A stretch of 64,000 nucleotides of DNA, from the NCBI RefSeq assembly GCF_017652985.1, contig NZ_JAGGDJ010000017.1:45011-109010 (forward strand). Direction: 5' to 3'. The first letter of the stretch is position 1; each line of letters begins with the position of its first letter. Below are positions 50,469 through 58,379 of this stretch, piece after piece. The DNA is from Paenibacillus artemisiicola. GTDB taxonomy: Bacteria; Bacillota; Bacilli; Paenibacillales; Paenibacillaceae. Below the pieces are notes generated by a model. It did no database searches, was not told the DNA's origin, and worked only from the letters and a program-made list of their open reading frames with translations. A program made the position numbers and the translations under genes.

Positions 50469-50786
50469 CTACTTCAGCAGCCGCAGGTTGGCCGTGTAGA
50501 TCTGGCTGTCGCTCTTCAGAACGAACGCGTTGCGCGCCGCGTTGTAGTCGATTTTCAATTCGGGCTCGAAGAACACCTCGTAATTGGGCTCGTACCAGAC
50601 GGAGTACGGCGCGCCTTCGCCGAGCTTGTCTTGCGGATCCGGCTCCCGGACGAGCGCGAGCGTCGGCACGCCGTTCATGACGCAGCCGCAGCCTTCCGTG
50701 TCGTAAAGCAGCTTCAGGCTTTTGCCGGTGTCCGCGAGCGGTCCTTCGAGCTGTCCCACGGCGTCCGGCGTGAAGGTAAATTGCAT
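50469..50786 (-). CDS. HesB/IscA-like Fe-S biosynthesis domain protein
   Basis: The protein has 105 residues; AAAGGAG precedes the ATG at 50786. It belongs to the Fe-S biosynthesis (HesB/YqkB-like) fold. A CGC pair in DTEGCGCVMNG is the only cysteine motif; the third Cys of canonical A-type scaffolds is missing, as in YqkB-like proteins. It probably runs with the carbonic anhydrase gene downstream. Confidence 0.82.
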   Translation of the reverse strand: MQFTFTPDAVGQLEGPLADTGKSLKLLYDTEGCGCVMNGVPTLALVREPDPQDKLGEGAPYSVWYEPNYEVFFEPELKIDYNAARNAFVLKSDSQIYTANLRLLK

Positions 50787-50918
50787 GATGATGGCTCCTT
50801 TCCGCGGAGAATGACGGATAATCGATGTCGTGCGCCCGGATTAAAGTTGATTATACGGCGTGCAAAAAGTATGATCAAGTAGAAACCAAAACGGAACGCA
50901 GGAGAGGTGGACGAAAAC

Positions 50919-52436
50919 GTGACGAAGGCGATCGAAAACGAAGCGCTGCAGCGGTTTACGGAACGCATCGCGCTGATCAAGAGCTACGAGGAAGCGCTGG
51001 CCCTGCTGTATTGGGATTTGCGCACGGGCGCGCCGCGCAAGGGCATGGAAGTCCGCTCGGAGGCCATCGGCCAACTGTCCGGGCAGTCCTTCAAGCTGTC
51101 CACCGCGCCGGAGTTGGGCGAATGGCTCGCCGCGCTGGAAGCGCCGGATACATACAAGACCCTGACGGAGACGCAGCAGCGGCTCGTGACGGAGACCCGC
51201 AAGGATTACGACCGCAGCGTCAAAATCCCGCCGAAGCTGTACCAGGAATACGTGGTCCTGACCTCGCAGGCGGAGTCCATGTGGGAAGAGGCGAAGGCGA
51301 AGAGCGACTATGCGTCGTTCGAGCCGTACCTCGACAAGATCATCGGCTATACGAACCAATTCATCGAGCTGTGGGGCGTGAAGGGCACGCGCTACGACAC
51401 GCTGCTCGACATGTACGAGCCGGGCATGACGACGGCGCAGCTCGACCGCGTGTTCGGCGGCCTGCGCGAGAAGCTCGTGCCGCTGTCCGCGGCGATCGCG
51501 GCGTCCCCGCATCAGCCGGACACCGGCTTCCTGAAACAGGACTACCCGAAGGATGCGCAGAAGCAGTTCAGCAAATTCATCCTCGAGCAGATGGGCTTCG
51601 ATTTCGGGGCCGGCCGTCTCGACGAGAGCGTGCATCCGTTCGCGACGGGCCTGAGCCCGGGCGACGTGCGGATCACGACGCGCTACTTGGCGGACGACGT
51701 GACGAGCGCGCTCTTCGGCACCATTCACGAAGGCGGCCACGCGCTGTACGAGCAGAACATCGGCAATGACCTGATCGGGACGACGCTCGCGACCGGCACG
51801 TCGATGGGCATTCACGAATCGCAGTCCCGCTTCTGGGAGAACGTGATCGGCCGTTCCAAGAGCTTCTGGAGCCGTTATTACGGCGACCTGCAGCGCCAGT
51901 TCCCGGGCCAGCTCGAGGTGCCGGCGGAAGACTTCTACCGCGCGACCAACGTCGTCCGGCCGTCGCTCATCCGCATCGAAGCGGACGAACTGACGTACAA
52001 CCTGCACATCATCATTCGTTACGAGATCGAGAAGCTGATCTTCAACGAGGGCGTGAAGGCGTCCGAGCTGCCGGCGTTGTGGAACGCGAAATACAAGGAG
52101 TACCTCGGCATCGAGCCGGAGCATGACGGCGAAGGCGTGCTGCAGGACGTCCACTGGTCGGGCGGCGCGTTCGGGTACTTCCCGTCGTACTCCCTCGGCA
52201 ACATGTACGCGGCGCAGTTCACGGATACGCTGGAGCGCGCGCTGCCGAACGTCTGGGAGCTTGTCGAGGCCGGCAACCTGATTCCGATCAAGGATTGGCT
52301 GACGGACAAAATCTACCGCTTCGGCAAGCTGAGAACGCCGTCCGAGCTGATCGAGGGCATTACGGGCAAGCCGCTCGACCCCGATTACCTCGTGGCGTAC
52401 CTGAAGAAGAAATACACCGACATTTACAAGCTGTAG
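50919..52436 (+). CDS. M32 family metallocarboxypeptidase
   Basis: The protein has 505 residues. GTG 50919 lies eleven bases after GAGAGG; GTG 50907 is in frame but almost touches the ribosome site. The zinc motif HEGGH (His270, Glu271, His274) and the IHESQSRFWEN segment identify carboxypeptidase Taq. The enzyme removes C-terminal residues from peptides in the cytoplasm. It is a single gene with a shared terminator. Confidence 0.95.
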   Translation: MTKAIENEALQRFTERIALIKSYEEALALLYWDLRTGAPRKGMEVRSEAIGQLSGQSFKLSTAPELGEWLAALEAPDTYKTLTETQQRLVTETRKDYDRSVKIPPKLYQEYVVLTSQAESMWEEAKAKSDYASFEPYLDKIIGYTNQFIELWGVKGTRYDTLLDMYEPGMTTAQLDRVFGGLREKLVPLSAAIAASPHQPDTGFLKQDYPKDAQKQFSKFILEQMGFDFGAGRLDESVHPFATGLSPGDVRITTRYLADDVTSALFGTIHEGGHALYEQNIGNDLIGTTLATGTSMGIHESQSRFWENVIGRSKSFWSRYYGDLQRQFPGQLEVPAEDFYRATNVVRPSLIRIEADELTYNLHIIIRYEIEKLIFNEGVKASELPALWNAKYKEYLGIEPEHDGEGVLQDVHWSGGAFGYFPSYSLGNMYAAQFTDTLERALPNVWELVEAGNLIPIKDWLTDKIYRFGKLRTPSELIEGITGKPLDPDYLVAYLKKKYTDIYKL

Positions 52437-52453
52437 CCATCGCGCCGCAGCCC

Positions 52454-52499
52454 GAAGAAGGCCGCTTTCGCCTCGCGCAAAAGCGGCCTTCTTCATTTA
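52454..52499. terminator. Bidirectional terminator
   Basis: The stem GAAGAAGGCCGCTTT pairs with AAAGCGGCCTTCTTC and is followed by CATTTAA. It lies between the convergent carboxypeptidase and MmyB-type regulator genes. Confidence 0.88.
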
Positions 52500-52502
52500 A
52501 AA

Positions 52503-53363
52503 TCAAGGCGCCGCGCCCGGCCGCTCCTTGGCCATCAGCTGCCGGAGCTTCGTCTCGGTCGGGGAATCCGGGTCCGGCGTATAGATGCTGGCGCGCAGAT
52601 CGGTATCGCCCTGCAGCTGCAGCGACGTGAGATGGAACAGCATCTTCCCGGCTTTGGCGTGCCGGAATTCGACCAGCACCTCCGGCGCCGCGCTCACCCG
52701 GCTTTGTTCCCACAGCGGCTGGAAGTCGGGGTACGTCTCGGTCATGTCGCGTAGGAACGTATCGTACCAGTCGTCGTCGACGTACTGTCCGTAATAGGCG
52801 CGGAAGATCGCGAGGTAGCCGCTGATGAAATGCTCCCAGTTGCCGGCGAGCCGGCGGAACTCCTTGCGCTCGAACAGCAGCGCGATCATGTTGCGCCTCG
52901 CCTCCGGGATGCGCTCGAAGTCCATGAAGACGTGGGAGGCCGCCTCGTTCCAGCCGACGATATGGCAGTGCCGGTCGGAGACGATCGTCGGGCAAGCCTG
53001 CAGCTCGTCGAGAATGCGGCGGAGCGGCGGACCGATGCGGGCCGTCTCCGCGCGCAGGGCGGCGGCTCCGGCGGCGGGCGACTCCAGCGCGAGCGCGAAC
53101 AGGTATTTGCGCTCGTCGGTATTGAGCCGCAGCGCGGAGGCGACGGCTTCCAGCACGGACGCCGACACCTTGATGTCGCGGCCCTGCTCCAGCCACGTGT
53201 ACCAGGTCGGGCTCACCCCGGCGAGCTGGGCCACTTCTTCGCGGCGCAAGCCCGGCGTTCTGCGGCGCGTGCCGGGGGTCAAGCCGGCTTCCTCCGGCGA
53301 CAGCTTGGCCCGCTGCGCCGTGAGGAAGCTCGAGAGCGCCTTCAGTCTCGTAGGCTGATTCAT
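52503..53363 (-). CDS. XRE-family regulator with MmyB ligand domain
   Basis: The protein has 286 residues; AAGGAGAG precedes the ATG at 53363. The helix-turn-helix (about 30-85) has RTPGLRREEVAQLAGVSPTW and WLEQGRDIKVSASVL. The rest is the MmyB-like PAS-fold ligand domain (about 105-275), known to bind fatty-acid-like ligands in some members. It is divergent from fabF, with palindromes in the shared region, so it may control that gene. Confidence 0.93.
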   Translation of the reverse strand: MNQPTRLKALSSFLTAQRAKLSPEEAGLTPGTRRRTPGLRREEVAQLAGVSPTWYTWLEQGRDIKVSASVLEAVASALRLNTDERKYLFALALESPAAGAAALRAETARIGPPLRRILDELQACPTIVSDRHCHIVGWNEAASHVFMDFERIPEARRNMIALLFERKEFRRLAGNWEHFISGYLAIFRAYYGQYVDDDWYDTFLRDMTETYPDFQPLWEQSRVSAAPEVLVEFRHAKAGKMLFHLTSLQLQGDTDLRASIYTPDPDSPTETKLRQLMAKERPGAAP

Positions 53364-53397
53364 GCGCGACTCTCCTTCGGTTCATAGAGTAGTGGTG

Positions 53398-53426
53398 GTT
53401 ATACTAGCATAAACGACAACTTGTAA
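53398..53426 (-). promoter_or_regulatory. Promoter of the MmyB-type regulator
   Basis: On the minus strand, TTACAA (53421-53426) and TATAAC (53398-53403) are spaced 17 bases. The dyad ACAACTTGT (53416-53424) overlaps the -35 box. Confidence 0.6.
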
Positions 53427-53431
53427 TAGGA

Positions 53432-53445
53432 TAACATATATGTCA
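53432..53445. promoter_or_regulatory. Palindromic operator-like element
   Basis: TAACATATATGTCA is symmetric at all but one outer base pair. It lies in the 123-base region shared by the divergent regulator and fabF genes. Confidence 0.5.
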
Positions 53446-53486
53446 ACATAGCACCACAAGGCAGCATTTCAAGGAGGAAGAGAGCA

Positions 53487-54734
53487 ATGGAGAAAGTTTA
53501 TATTACGGGCATGGGCATCGTGTCGCCGCTCGGCAACGACGTGAACGCCTATTGGGAAGCGCTGAAACGGGGCGCGTCCGGCATCGGGCCGATCGATCGC
53601 TTCGACGTCTCGGGCCACCGGGCGCGGATCGGGGGACTCGTCCGCGACTTCGACGCCGAAGCGCTGTTCGGCCGGAAGGAGGCGCGGCGGATGGACCGCT
53701 TCTGCCAATTCGCGCTCGCGGCCGCGGATCAAGCGTGGCGCGACGCGGGGCTGGAAGGCGCGGAGGTCGACGCCGAACGGGTCGGCGTATACGTCGGCTC
53801 CGGCATCGGCGGCCTCGAGACGCTGCTCGCGCAGGACGGCGTGCTCCGCGAACGCGGTCCCGACCGCGTCAGCCCGACGCTCGTTCCGATGATGATCGCC
53901 AACATGGCCGCGGCGATGATCAGCATCCGCTTCGGGCTGCACGGCCCTACGATGGCGCCGGTGACGGCCTGCTCCATCGGCAACACGTCGATCGGCGAGG
54001 CGTACCGCCTGATCCGCGGCGGCTACGCCGATCTCGTCATCGCCGGCGGCTCGGAAGCGGCGGTGACCGAAATTTCGCTCGCGAGCTTCGGCAACGCGAC
54101 GGCGTTGTCCGGCCGCAACGACGAACCGGCCAAGGCGAGCCGGCCGTTCGACAAGGGCCGCGACGGGTTCGTCATGGCGGAGGGGGCGGGCATCGTCGTG
54201 CTGGAGTCCGAGGCGCACGCCAGGAAGCGCGGCGCGCGTCCGCACGCGGAAGTCGTCGGCTACGGCGCCAGCTCCGACGCGTACCATATGGTGGCGACGC
54301 ATCCCGAAGGCTACGGGCCGTACTTGGCCATGAAGGCCGCGCTGAAGGAAGCGGGCATCGCGCCGGAGCAGGCGGACGTCGTCTTCGCGCACGCCACGAG
54401 CACGGAAATCGGCGACTTGTCCGAGACGCGGGCGATCAAGCGGCTGTTCGGCGATAAGGCGTATGACGTTCCCGTGTCGGCGGTGAAGTCGATGACCGGC
54501 CACATGCTCGGCGCGGCCGGCGGCGCGCAGGCGATCGCGCTGGCGAAAAGCCTGCAGGACGGCGTCATTCCGCCGACGATCAACCTGGACGAGCCCGATC
54601 CCGAATGCGATCTCGACTATGTGCCGAACAAGGCGAGAGAAGCGAAGTTGAACGTCGGCGTGAGCAATTCCTTCGGCTTCGGAGGCCACAATGCCGTCAT
54701 TGTCCTGAAGGCGGTTGACGCGGCTCGGGCGTGA
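53487..54734 (+). CDS. fabF: Beta-ketoacyl-ACP synthase II (FabF-like)
   Basis: The protein has 415 residues; AAGGAGGAAGAG precedes ATG 53487. The condensing-enzyme triad is in register with E. coli FabF: Cys162 in TACSIGN, His302 in FAHATSTEIGD and His339 in KSMTGHMLGAAGG. It extends acyl-ACP with malonyl-ACP in fatty-acid synthesis. It is not in a fab operon; a stand-alone copy divergent from an MmyB-type regulator may be a second, regulated paralogue. Confidence 0.93.
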   Translation: MEKVYITGMGIVSPLGNDVNAYWEALKRGASGIGPIDRFDVSGHRARIGGLVRDFDAEALFGRKEARRMDRFCQFALAAADQAWRDAGLEGAEVDAERVGVYVGSGIGGLETLLAQDGVLRERGPDRVSPTLVPMMIANMAAAMISIRFGLHGPTMAPVTACSIGNTSIGEAYRLIRGGYADLVIAGGSEAAVTEISLASFGNATALSGRNDEPAKASRPFDKGRDGFVMAEGAGIVVLESEAHARKRGARPHAEVVGYGASSDAYHMVATHPEGYGPYLAMKAALKEAGIAPEQADVVFAHATSTEIGDLSETRAIKRLFGDKAYDVPVSAVKSMTGHMLGAAGGAQAIALAKSLQDGVIPPTINLDEPDPECDLDYVPNKAREAKLNVGVSNSFGFGGHNAVIVLKAVDAARA

Positions 54735-54758
54735 AGGGTACCATAGAAGACATAACGG

Positions 54759-54786
54759 AGCCGTGGCGATGAGCCCACGGCTTTTT
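54759..54786 (+). terminator. Rho-independent terminator
   Basis: The stem AGCCGTGG/CCACGGCT is followed by TTTT. It ends fabF. Confidence 0.88.
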
Positions 54787-54804
54787 ACGCGAGGAGCACG
54801 CGCT

Positions 54805-55851
54805 ATGGGAATTCGAGTCATCAAGACCGCGGTCGCCGCGCTCGGCGCCTTGTACACCGCCAGCTATTTGGGCTTGAATCCGGCGCTGTCCGCCGGCCTG
54901 CTCGCCATTCTCGGCGTCGAAGTGACCCGTCAGCGGGGACTGAAGAGCGCCTTCGTCCGGCTGGCCGCTTCCGCGGTCGGGCTTTTTTTCGCGTCGTTCC
55001 TGTTTCTTACGCTCGGCTTTCATCTATGGACGATCTCCTTCTTCATTTTGCTCGCCTTTCCGATCCTGTCCCGGGCGGGGCTGAAGGACGGCATCGCCAC
55101 GAGCGCCGTCATCGTCTTTCACGTGTACGCGCGCGAGGAAGTGACCGTTTCGCTCATGGTCAACGAATTGCTGCTCCTCGTCTCGGGGCTAGGCTGGGCG
55201 ACGGTCATCAACTTGATCTACATGCCGAAGGACGACGACAAGCTGCGGGAGCTGCGGCATGACGCGGAGGAGAGCTTCGCCGTCATCTTCCGGGCGATGG
55301 CCCGTACGCTCCGGTCGCCGACCTATGTCTGGGACGGCAAGGAGCTGCTGGATGCCGGGCGCGCGATCGAGGAAGGCATCCGCCGGGCGGAGCGCAACCG
55401 CGAGAACCGGATATGGGCGCAGGGCCGGTCGGGCGAGGAGGGGCGGTATTGGACCCGCTATTTCGCGATGCGCCAGCAGCAGCTGGAGACGATCGGGCAG
55501 ATGCTGTCGCACCTGTCGTTCGTGTTCGAGTCGCTGCCGCAGGGCGAGCTGGCCGCGGAGCTGTTCGAGCTGCTCTCGGGCGACGTGAAGTCGGCCGTCT
55601 ACGAAGGCGGCGTGGAGGAGCGGATCCGGCTGCTGGAAGCGCGGTTCAAAACGATGGCGCTGCCGGTCACCCGCGAGGAATTCGAGATCCGGGCCGCGCT
55701 GTTTCTGCTGCTGCAGGAGCTGAAGCGGTACTTGAGCATCGCCAAGCGGCTGAAGCGCCGCAAGAGCGGCTTTGAAGAAGCGGCGGGGGAAGCCGATGCG
55801 GTTGCCGCGGTATCGGCCGCGTCGGACGACGCGCCCGTTGCCCGAAAATAA
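54805..55851 (+). CDS. Aromatic-acid exporter-like (FUSC/ArAE) membrane protein
   Basis: The protein has 348 residues. ATG 54805 lies eight bases after GAGGAG. About four to five hydrophobic helices fall in the first 140 residues (AALGALYTASYLGLNPALSA onward), followed by a long cytoplasmic helical domain with KYLSIAKRLK-like basic stretches. This is the ArAE_1 / YgaE-like half of FUSC transporters, thought to export aromatic carboxylates. Its terminator follows at 55866. Confidence 0.88.
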   Translation: MGIRVIKTAVAALGALYTASYLGLNPALSAGLLAILGVEVTRQRGLKSAFVRLAASAVGLFFASFLFLTLGFHLWTISFFILLAFPILSRAGLKDGIATSAVIVFHVYAREEVTVSLMVNELLLLVSGLGWATVINLIYMPKDDDKLRELRHDAEESFAVIFRAMARTLRSPTYVWDGKELLDAGRAIEEGIRRAERNRENRIWAQGRSGEEGRYWTRYFAMRQQQLETIGQMLSHLSFVFESLPQGELAAELFELLSGDVKSAVYEGGVEERIRLLEARFKTMALPVTREEFEIRAALFLLLQELKRYLSIAKRLKRRKSGFEEAAGEADAVAAVSAASDDAPVARK

Positions 55852-55865
55852 CCATCCGAACGCCT

Positions 55866-55907
55866 AACGCGCGGCGGTCCGACCGGACCGCCGCGCGTTT
55901 CTTTATT
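55866..55907 (+). terminator. Rho-independent terminator
   Basis: A 15-bp perfect stem (AACGCGCGGCGGTCC with its complement) around a GACC loop, followed by a TTCTTTATT tail. Confidence 0.92.
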
Positions 55908-56079
55908 ATAGAAGGCGAACCGCCAAATAGACGTCGCGAAGGGACTTCATGGCTCGTGCGAAGGGTTCGCGCCCGGACGCGGACCGGCGCGCCGGTTCGA
56001 TCGCGGATAACGCTGTCCATACCTATCCGAAGATAAATGCATATATTTGGAAATATACTGAGGAAATGGAGGTGAAAAC

Positions 56080-57372
56080 ATGCCCATCTACGATACCGGC
56101 CCGATCGAAAACCGTTCGCCGCGAACGACGCGGCTCTCGGTGCGGCTGATCAACGACGGACGGACCGACGCCATCGCCTCGATCCAGGCGTACGAGGTCA
56201 TTCCGGCCGAAGCGGGCTTCGCCGGGACGGTTTTGTTCGCGCTGCATCTGGTGCGCTTGACGCCGTTCGGCACGGAGGGCAGCGTGTTTTCCGTCACCGA
56301 CGTCCCCGCCGACTTCGACGTCTTCGGCGTGCGGATCGTCGCGAGCGGCCTCGGCGGCGCCAACGTCGCGGTCGCGCTGACCCAGTTCGGCGGGGAGGGC
56401 GAAACCGTCGCCGTTCGAAGCAGCTCCACGGGCGAGTTTTCGCGCGTCGAACGGCTGCTTTCGGCCTTCAACGCGAACGTCGGCAACGACACGGTGACGG
56501 TCGTCGATACGTCCGCGAATACCGTTGCCGCCACCGTCGCTTTGCCCGCGGGCAGCAGCCCGATCGCGGTGGACGTCATGCCCGACGGCACGCGGGCGTA
56601 CGTCGCCAACTTCGGCGGCGACTCCGTCTCGGTGCTCGATACCGCGTCCAATACGGTCGTCGGGACGATTCCGCTTGCGCCTGGCAGCACGCCGGCGTCG
56701 ATCGCGATCGCGCCCGGCGGCATGCTCGCGTATACGGGCAATCTCGGGAACGACACGGTCTCGGTCATCGATACCGTCACGAACACGTCGCAGCTTGCCG
56801 TGCCGATGCCGGCCGGAAGCCGGCCGTTCGGCGTGGCCGTCACGCCCGACGGCGCGCGCGTCTACGTCGCGAACAGCGGCAACGATACCGTCGCCGTCAT
56901 CAATGCGCTGACGAACGCGGTCGAGGACACGATCGACCTGCCGGCCGGCAGCCTGCCGATCGCGGTCGCCATCGGTCCCGACGGCAGCCGCGCGTACGTG
57001 GTGAACCAAAACGCCGATTCCGTAAGCATCGTCGACATGTCGGACAATTCCATCGTCACGACGGTGTTGGCCGGGACGCTTCCGTTCGGCGCCGCCGTGT
57101 CGCCGGACGGCTCGCGGGTATTCGTCGCCGGCAATCTATCGAATTCCGTCGTGGTGTTGAACGCGGCCACGAATGCCGTCCTGGCCGAATTCCCGACCCC
57201 GGGACGCCCGGTCTCGGTGGCGTTCACCCCGGACGGCGCCGTCGCGTACGTATCCACGCAGGTGAACGACGCCATCGCCGTCCTCGACGCCGCGAGCGGC
57301 GAAGTGACCGGCACGCTGCCGGCGGGAACGTCCTCGCGCGCGGTCGCGGTGACGCCGATTCTGTTATTTTAA
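56080..57372 (+). CDS. YVTN-type beta-propeller protein, seven repeats
   Basis: The protein has 430 residues; GGAGGTGAA precedes ATG 56080. The first 130 residues form an unrecognised beta-rich domain. Seven repeats of about 43 residues follow (about 137-430), each with a hydrophobic NDTVSVID-like strand and PDGxxAYVAN. They should close a seven-bladed propeller. There is no signal peptide, so export would need another route. Its position just before cotE does not fix a role. Confidence 0.88.
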   Translation: MPIYDTGPIENRSPRTTRLSVRLINDGRTDAIASIQAYEVIPAEAGFAGTVLFALHLVRLTPFGTEGSVFSVTDVPADFDVFGVRIVASGLGGANVAVALTQFGGEGETVAVRSSSTGEFSRVERLLSAFNANVGNDTVTVVDTSANTVAATVALPAGSSPIAVDVMPDGTRAYVANFGGDSVSVLDTASNTVVGTIPLAPGSTPASIAIAPGGMLAYTGNLGNDTVSVIDTVTNTSQLAVPMPAGSRPFGVAVTPDGARVYVANSGNDTVAVINALTNAVEDTIDLPAGSLPIAVAIGPDGSRAYVVNQNADSVSIVDMSDNSIVTTVLAGTLPFGAAVSPDGSRVFVAGNLSNSVVVLNAATNAVLAEFPTPGRPVSVAFTPDGAVAYVSTQVNDAIAVLDAASGEVTGTLPAGTSSRAVAVTPILLF

Positions 57373-57441
57373 CGCCGGACGAATGCAACGGGGAGTCATG
57401 GAACCCACCGCCCGCCCATATAATGAAAGCAGGCGAACAAC

Positions 57442-57477
57442 GAAAACGGCGGTTCGCGAACGACCGCCGTTTCGTCT
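57442..57477 (+). terminator. Rho-independent terminator
   Basis: The stem AAACGGCGGT/ACCGCCGTTT with outer CGAA/TTCG pairs is followed by GTCTTC, so the U-run is weak. It ends the propeller gene. Confidence 0.7.
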
Positions 57478-57657
57478 TCATAATCCGGAATGAAGCCGCC
57501 GATCGCGTCAGCCTGGATACGACCGCTTGCCGACCGAAAGCTGCTTTCCCTCCATACCCGACGCGCCAAGCCGGCGCCCTCCCAAGCGTGCTCCGGCAGT
57601 TGTACAACAATATCTGTTTGTTCTTCTTCGTATTAATCAACAAACGCCTATGTCCTG

Positions 57658-57665
57658 CATACACT
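57658..57665 (+). promoter_or_regulatory. Possible sigmaE -10 element of cotE
   Basis: CATACACT fits the -10 of sporulation sigmaE promoters. A -35 match (TCAACAA, 57637-57643) is weak. B. subtilis cotE has a sigmaE promoter, which supports the idea. Confidence 0.4.
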
Positions 57666-57699
57666 TTAATTGAATGATTGTATGGAGGAGGTTAAATCG

Positions 57700-58254
57700 A
57701 TGGCTTATGCAGATAAACAGCTTAAGGCTAGAGAGATTATTACCAAAGCTGTCTGCGGGAAAGGTCGTAAGTTTTCCACGGTAACCCACAACGTTACGCC
57801 GCCTAACCACCCCACGAGCATCCTGGGCGCTTGGATCATCAATCACCAATACGAGGCGGTCCGTTCCGGAGACGGGATCGAGGTAATCGGTACTTACGAT
57901 GTGAATATTTGGTATTCTTACAACAAAAACTCGCAAACCGACGTTGCCAAAGAAACGCTCTCTTACGTCGAGCACGTGCCGCTCTCTTACCTCGATCCGA
58001 AGCACCGGGCTTCGACCGAGGAAGTGACGGCCGAGTCGACGCAAGAGCCGAACTGCATCGAAGCGAACATCTCCTCGAGCGGCGCCGGCGTCGTGATTCG
58101 CGTGGAGCGCGAATTCGCGGTCGAGCTGGTGGCCGAGACGAAGATTTGGGTCGCGACGCTGCCGGGCGGTTCCGAGGACGGCAAGGAATTCGAGTACGGG
58201 GACGACGGGGATTTCGAAGATCTGGATCCGGAACTGCTCGACGACGAACTGTAA
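57700..58254 (+). CDS. cotE: Outer spore coat morphogenetic protein CotE
   Basis: The protein has 184 residues, close to the B. subtilis length. GGAGGAGG lies before ATG 57700; an earlier in-frame ATG lacks such a site. The N-terminus AYADKQLKAREIITKAVCGK, the ILGAWIINHQYEAV strand and the acidic C-terminal tail (FEDLDPELLDDEL) are characteristic. CotE forms the shell on which the outer coat assembles in the mother cell. The order cotE-mutS-mutL is kept from B. subtilis, apart from one inserted gene. Confidence 0.96.
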   Translation: MAYADKQLKAREIITKAVCGKGRKFSTVTHNVTPPNHPTSILGAWIINHQYEAVRSGDGIEVIGTYDVNIWYSYNKNSQTDVAKETLSYVEHVPLSYLDPKHRASTEEVTAESTQEPNCIEANISSSGAGVVIRVEREFAVELVAETKIWVATLPGGSEDGKEFEYGDDGDFEDLDPELLDDEL

Positions 58255-58306
58255 TTTTCGCGGGTTACAGGTCTGCTGTATCGTATGCGCGGGCAGGGAA
58301 AGATTC

Positions 58307-58330
58307 GAGGGCGAGAGCCCTCTTTTTTTT
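58307..58330 (+). terminator. Rho-independent terminator
   Basis: The stem GAGGGC/GCCCTC with a GAGA loop is followed by eight T. It ends cotE. Confidence 0.9.
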
Positions 58331-58379
58331 CCAAAAAATCGCGGCTGGCGCCGGGAAAACGGAAGCGGAGCGTGGACGA

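Larger units (their letters stand above)
57373..57699 (+). other. 327-base intergenic region before cotE
   Basis: It holds a terminator (57442-57477) and a sigmaE-like -10 element (57658-57665). No gene is supported; the remainder shows no signal I can name. Confidence 0.6.

Noticed and set aside
56080..57372. The repeated units of the propeller gene as a DNA repeat array
   Set aside because: Similarity is at protein level with divergent DNA, as expected for propeller blades.
57831..58379. An extension of the amidoligase frame back into cotE
   Set aside because: The upstream part overlaps cotE in another frame, crosses a terminator and has Arg-rich shadow composition. GTG 58380 is a better start.
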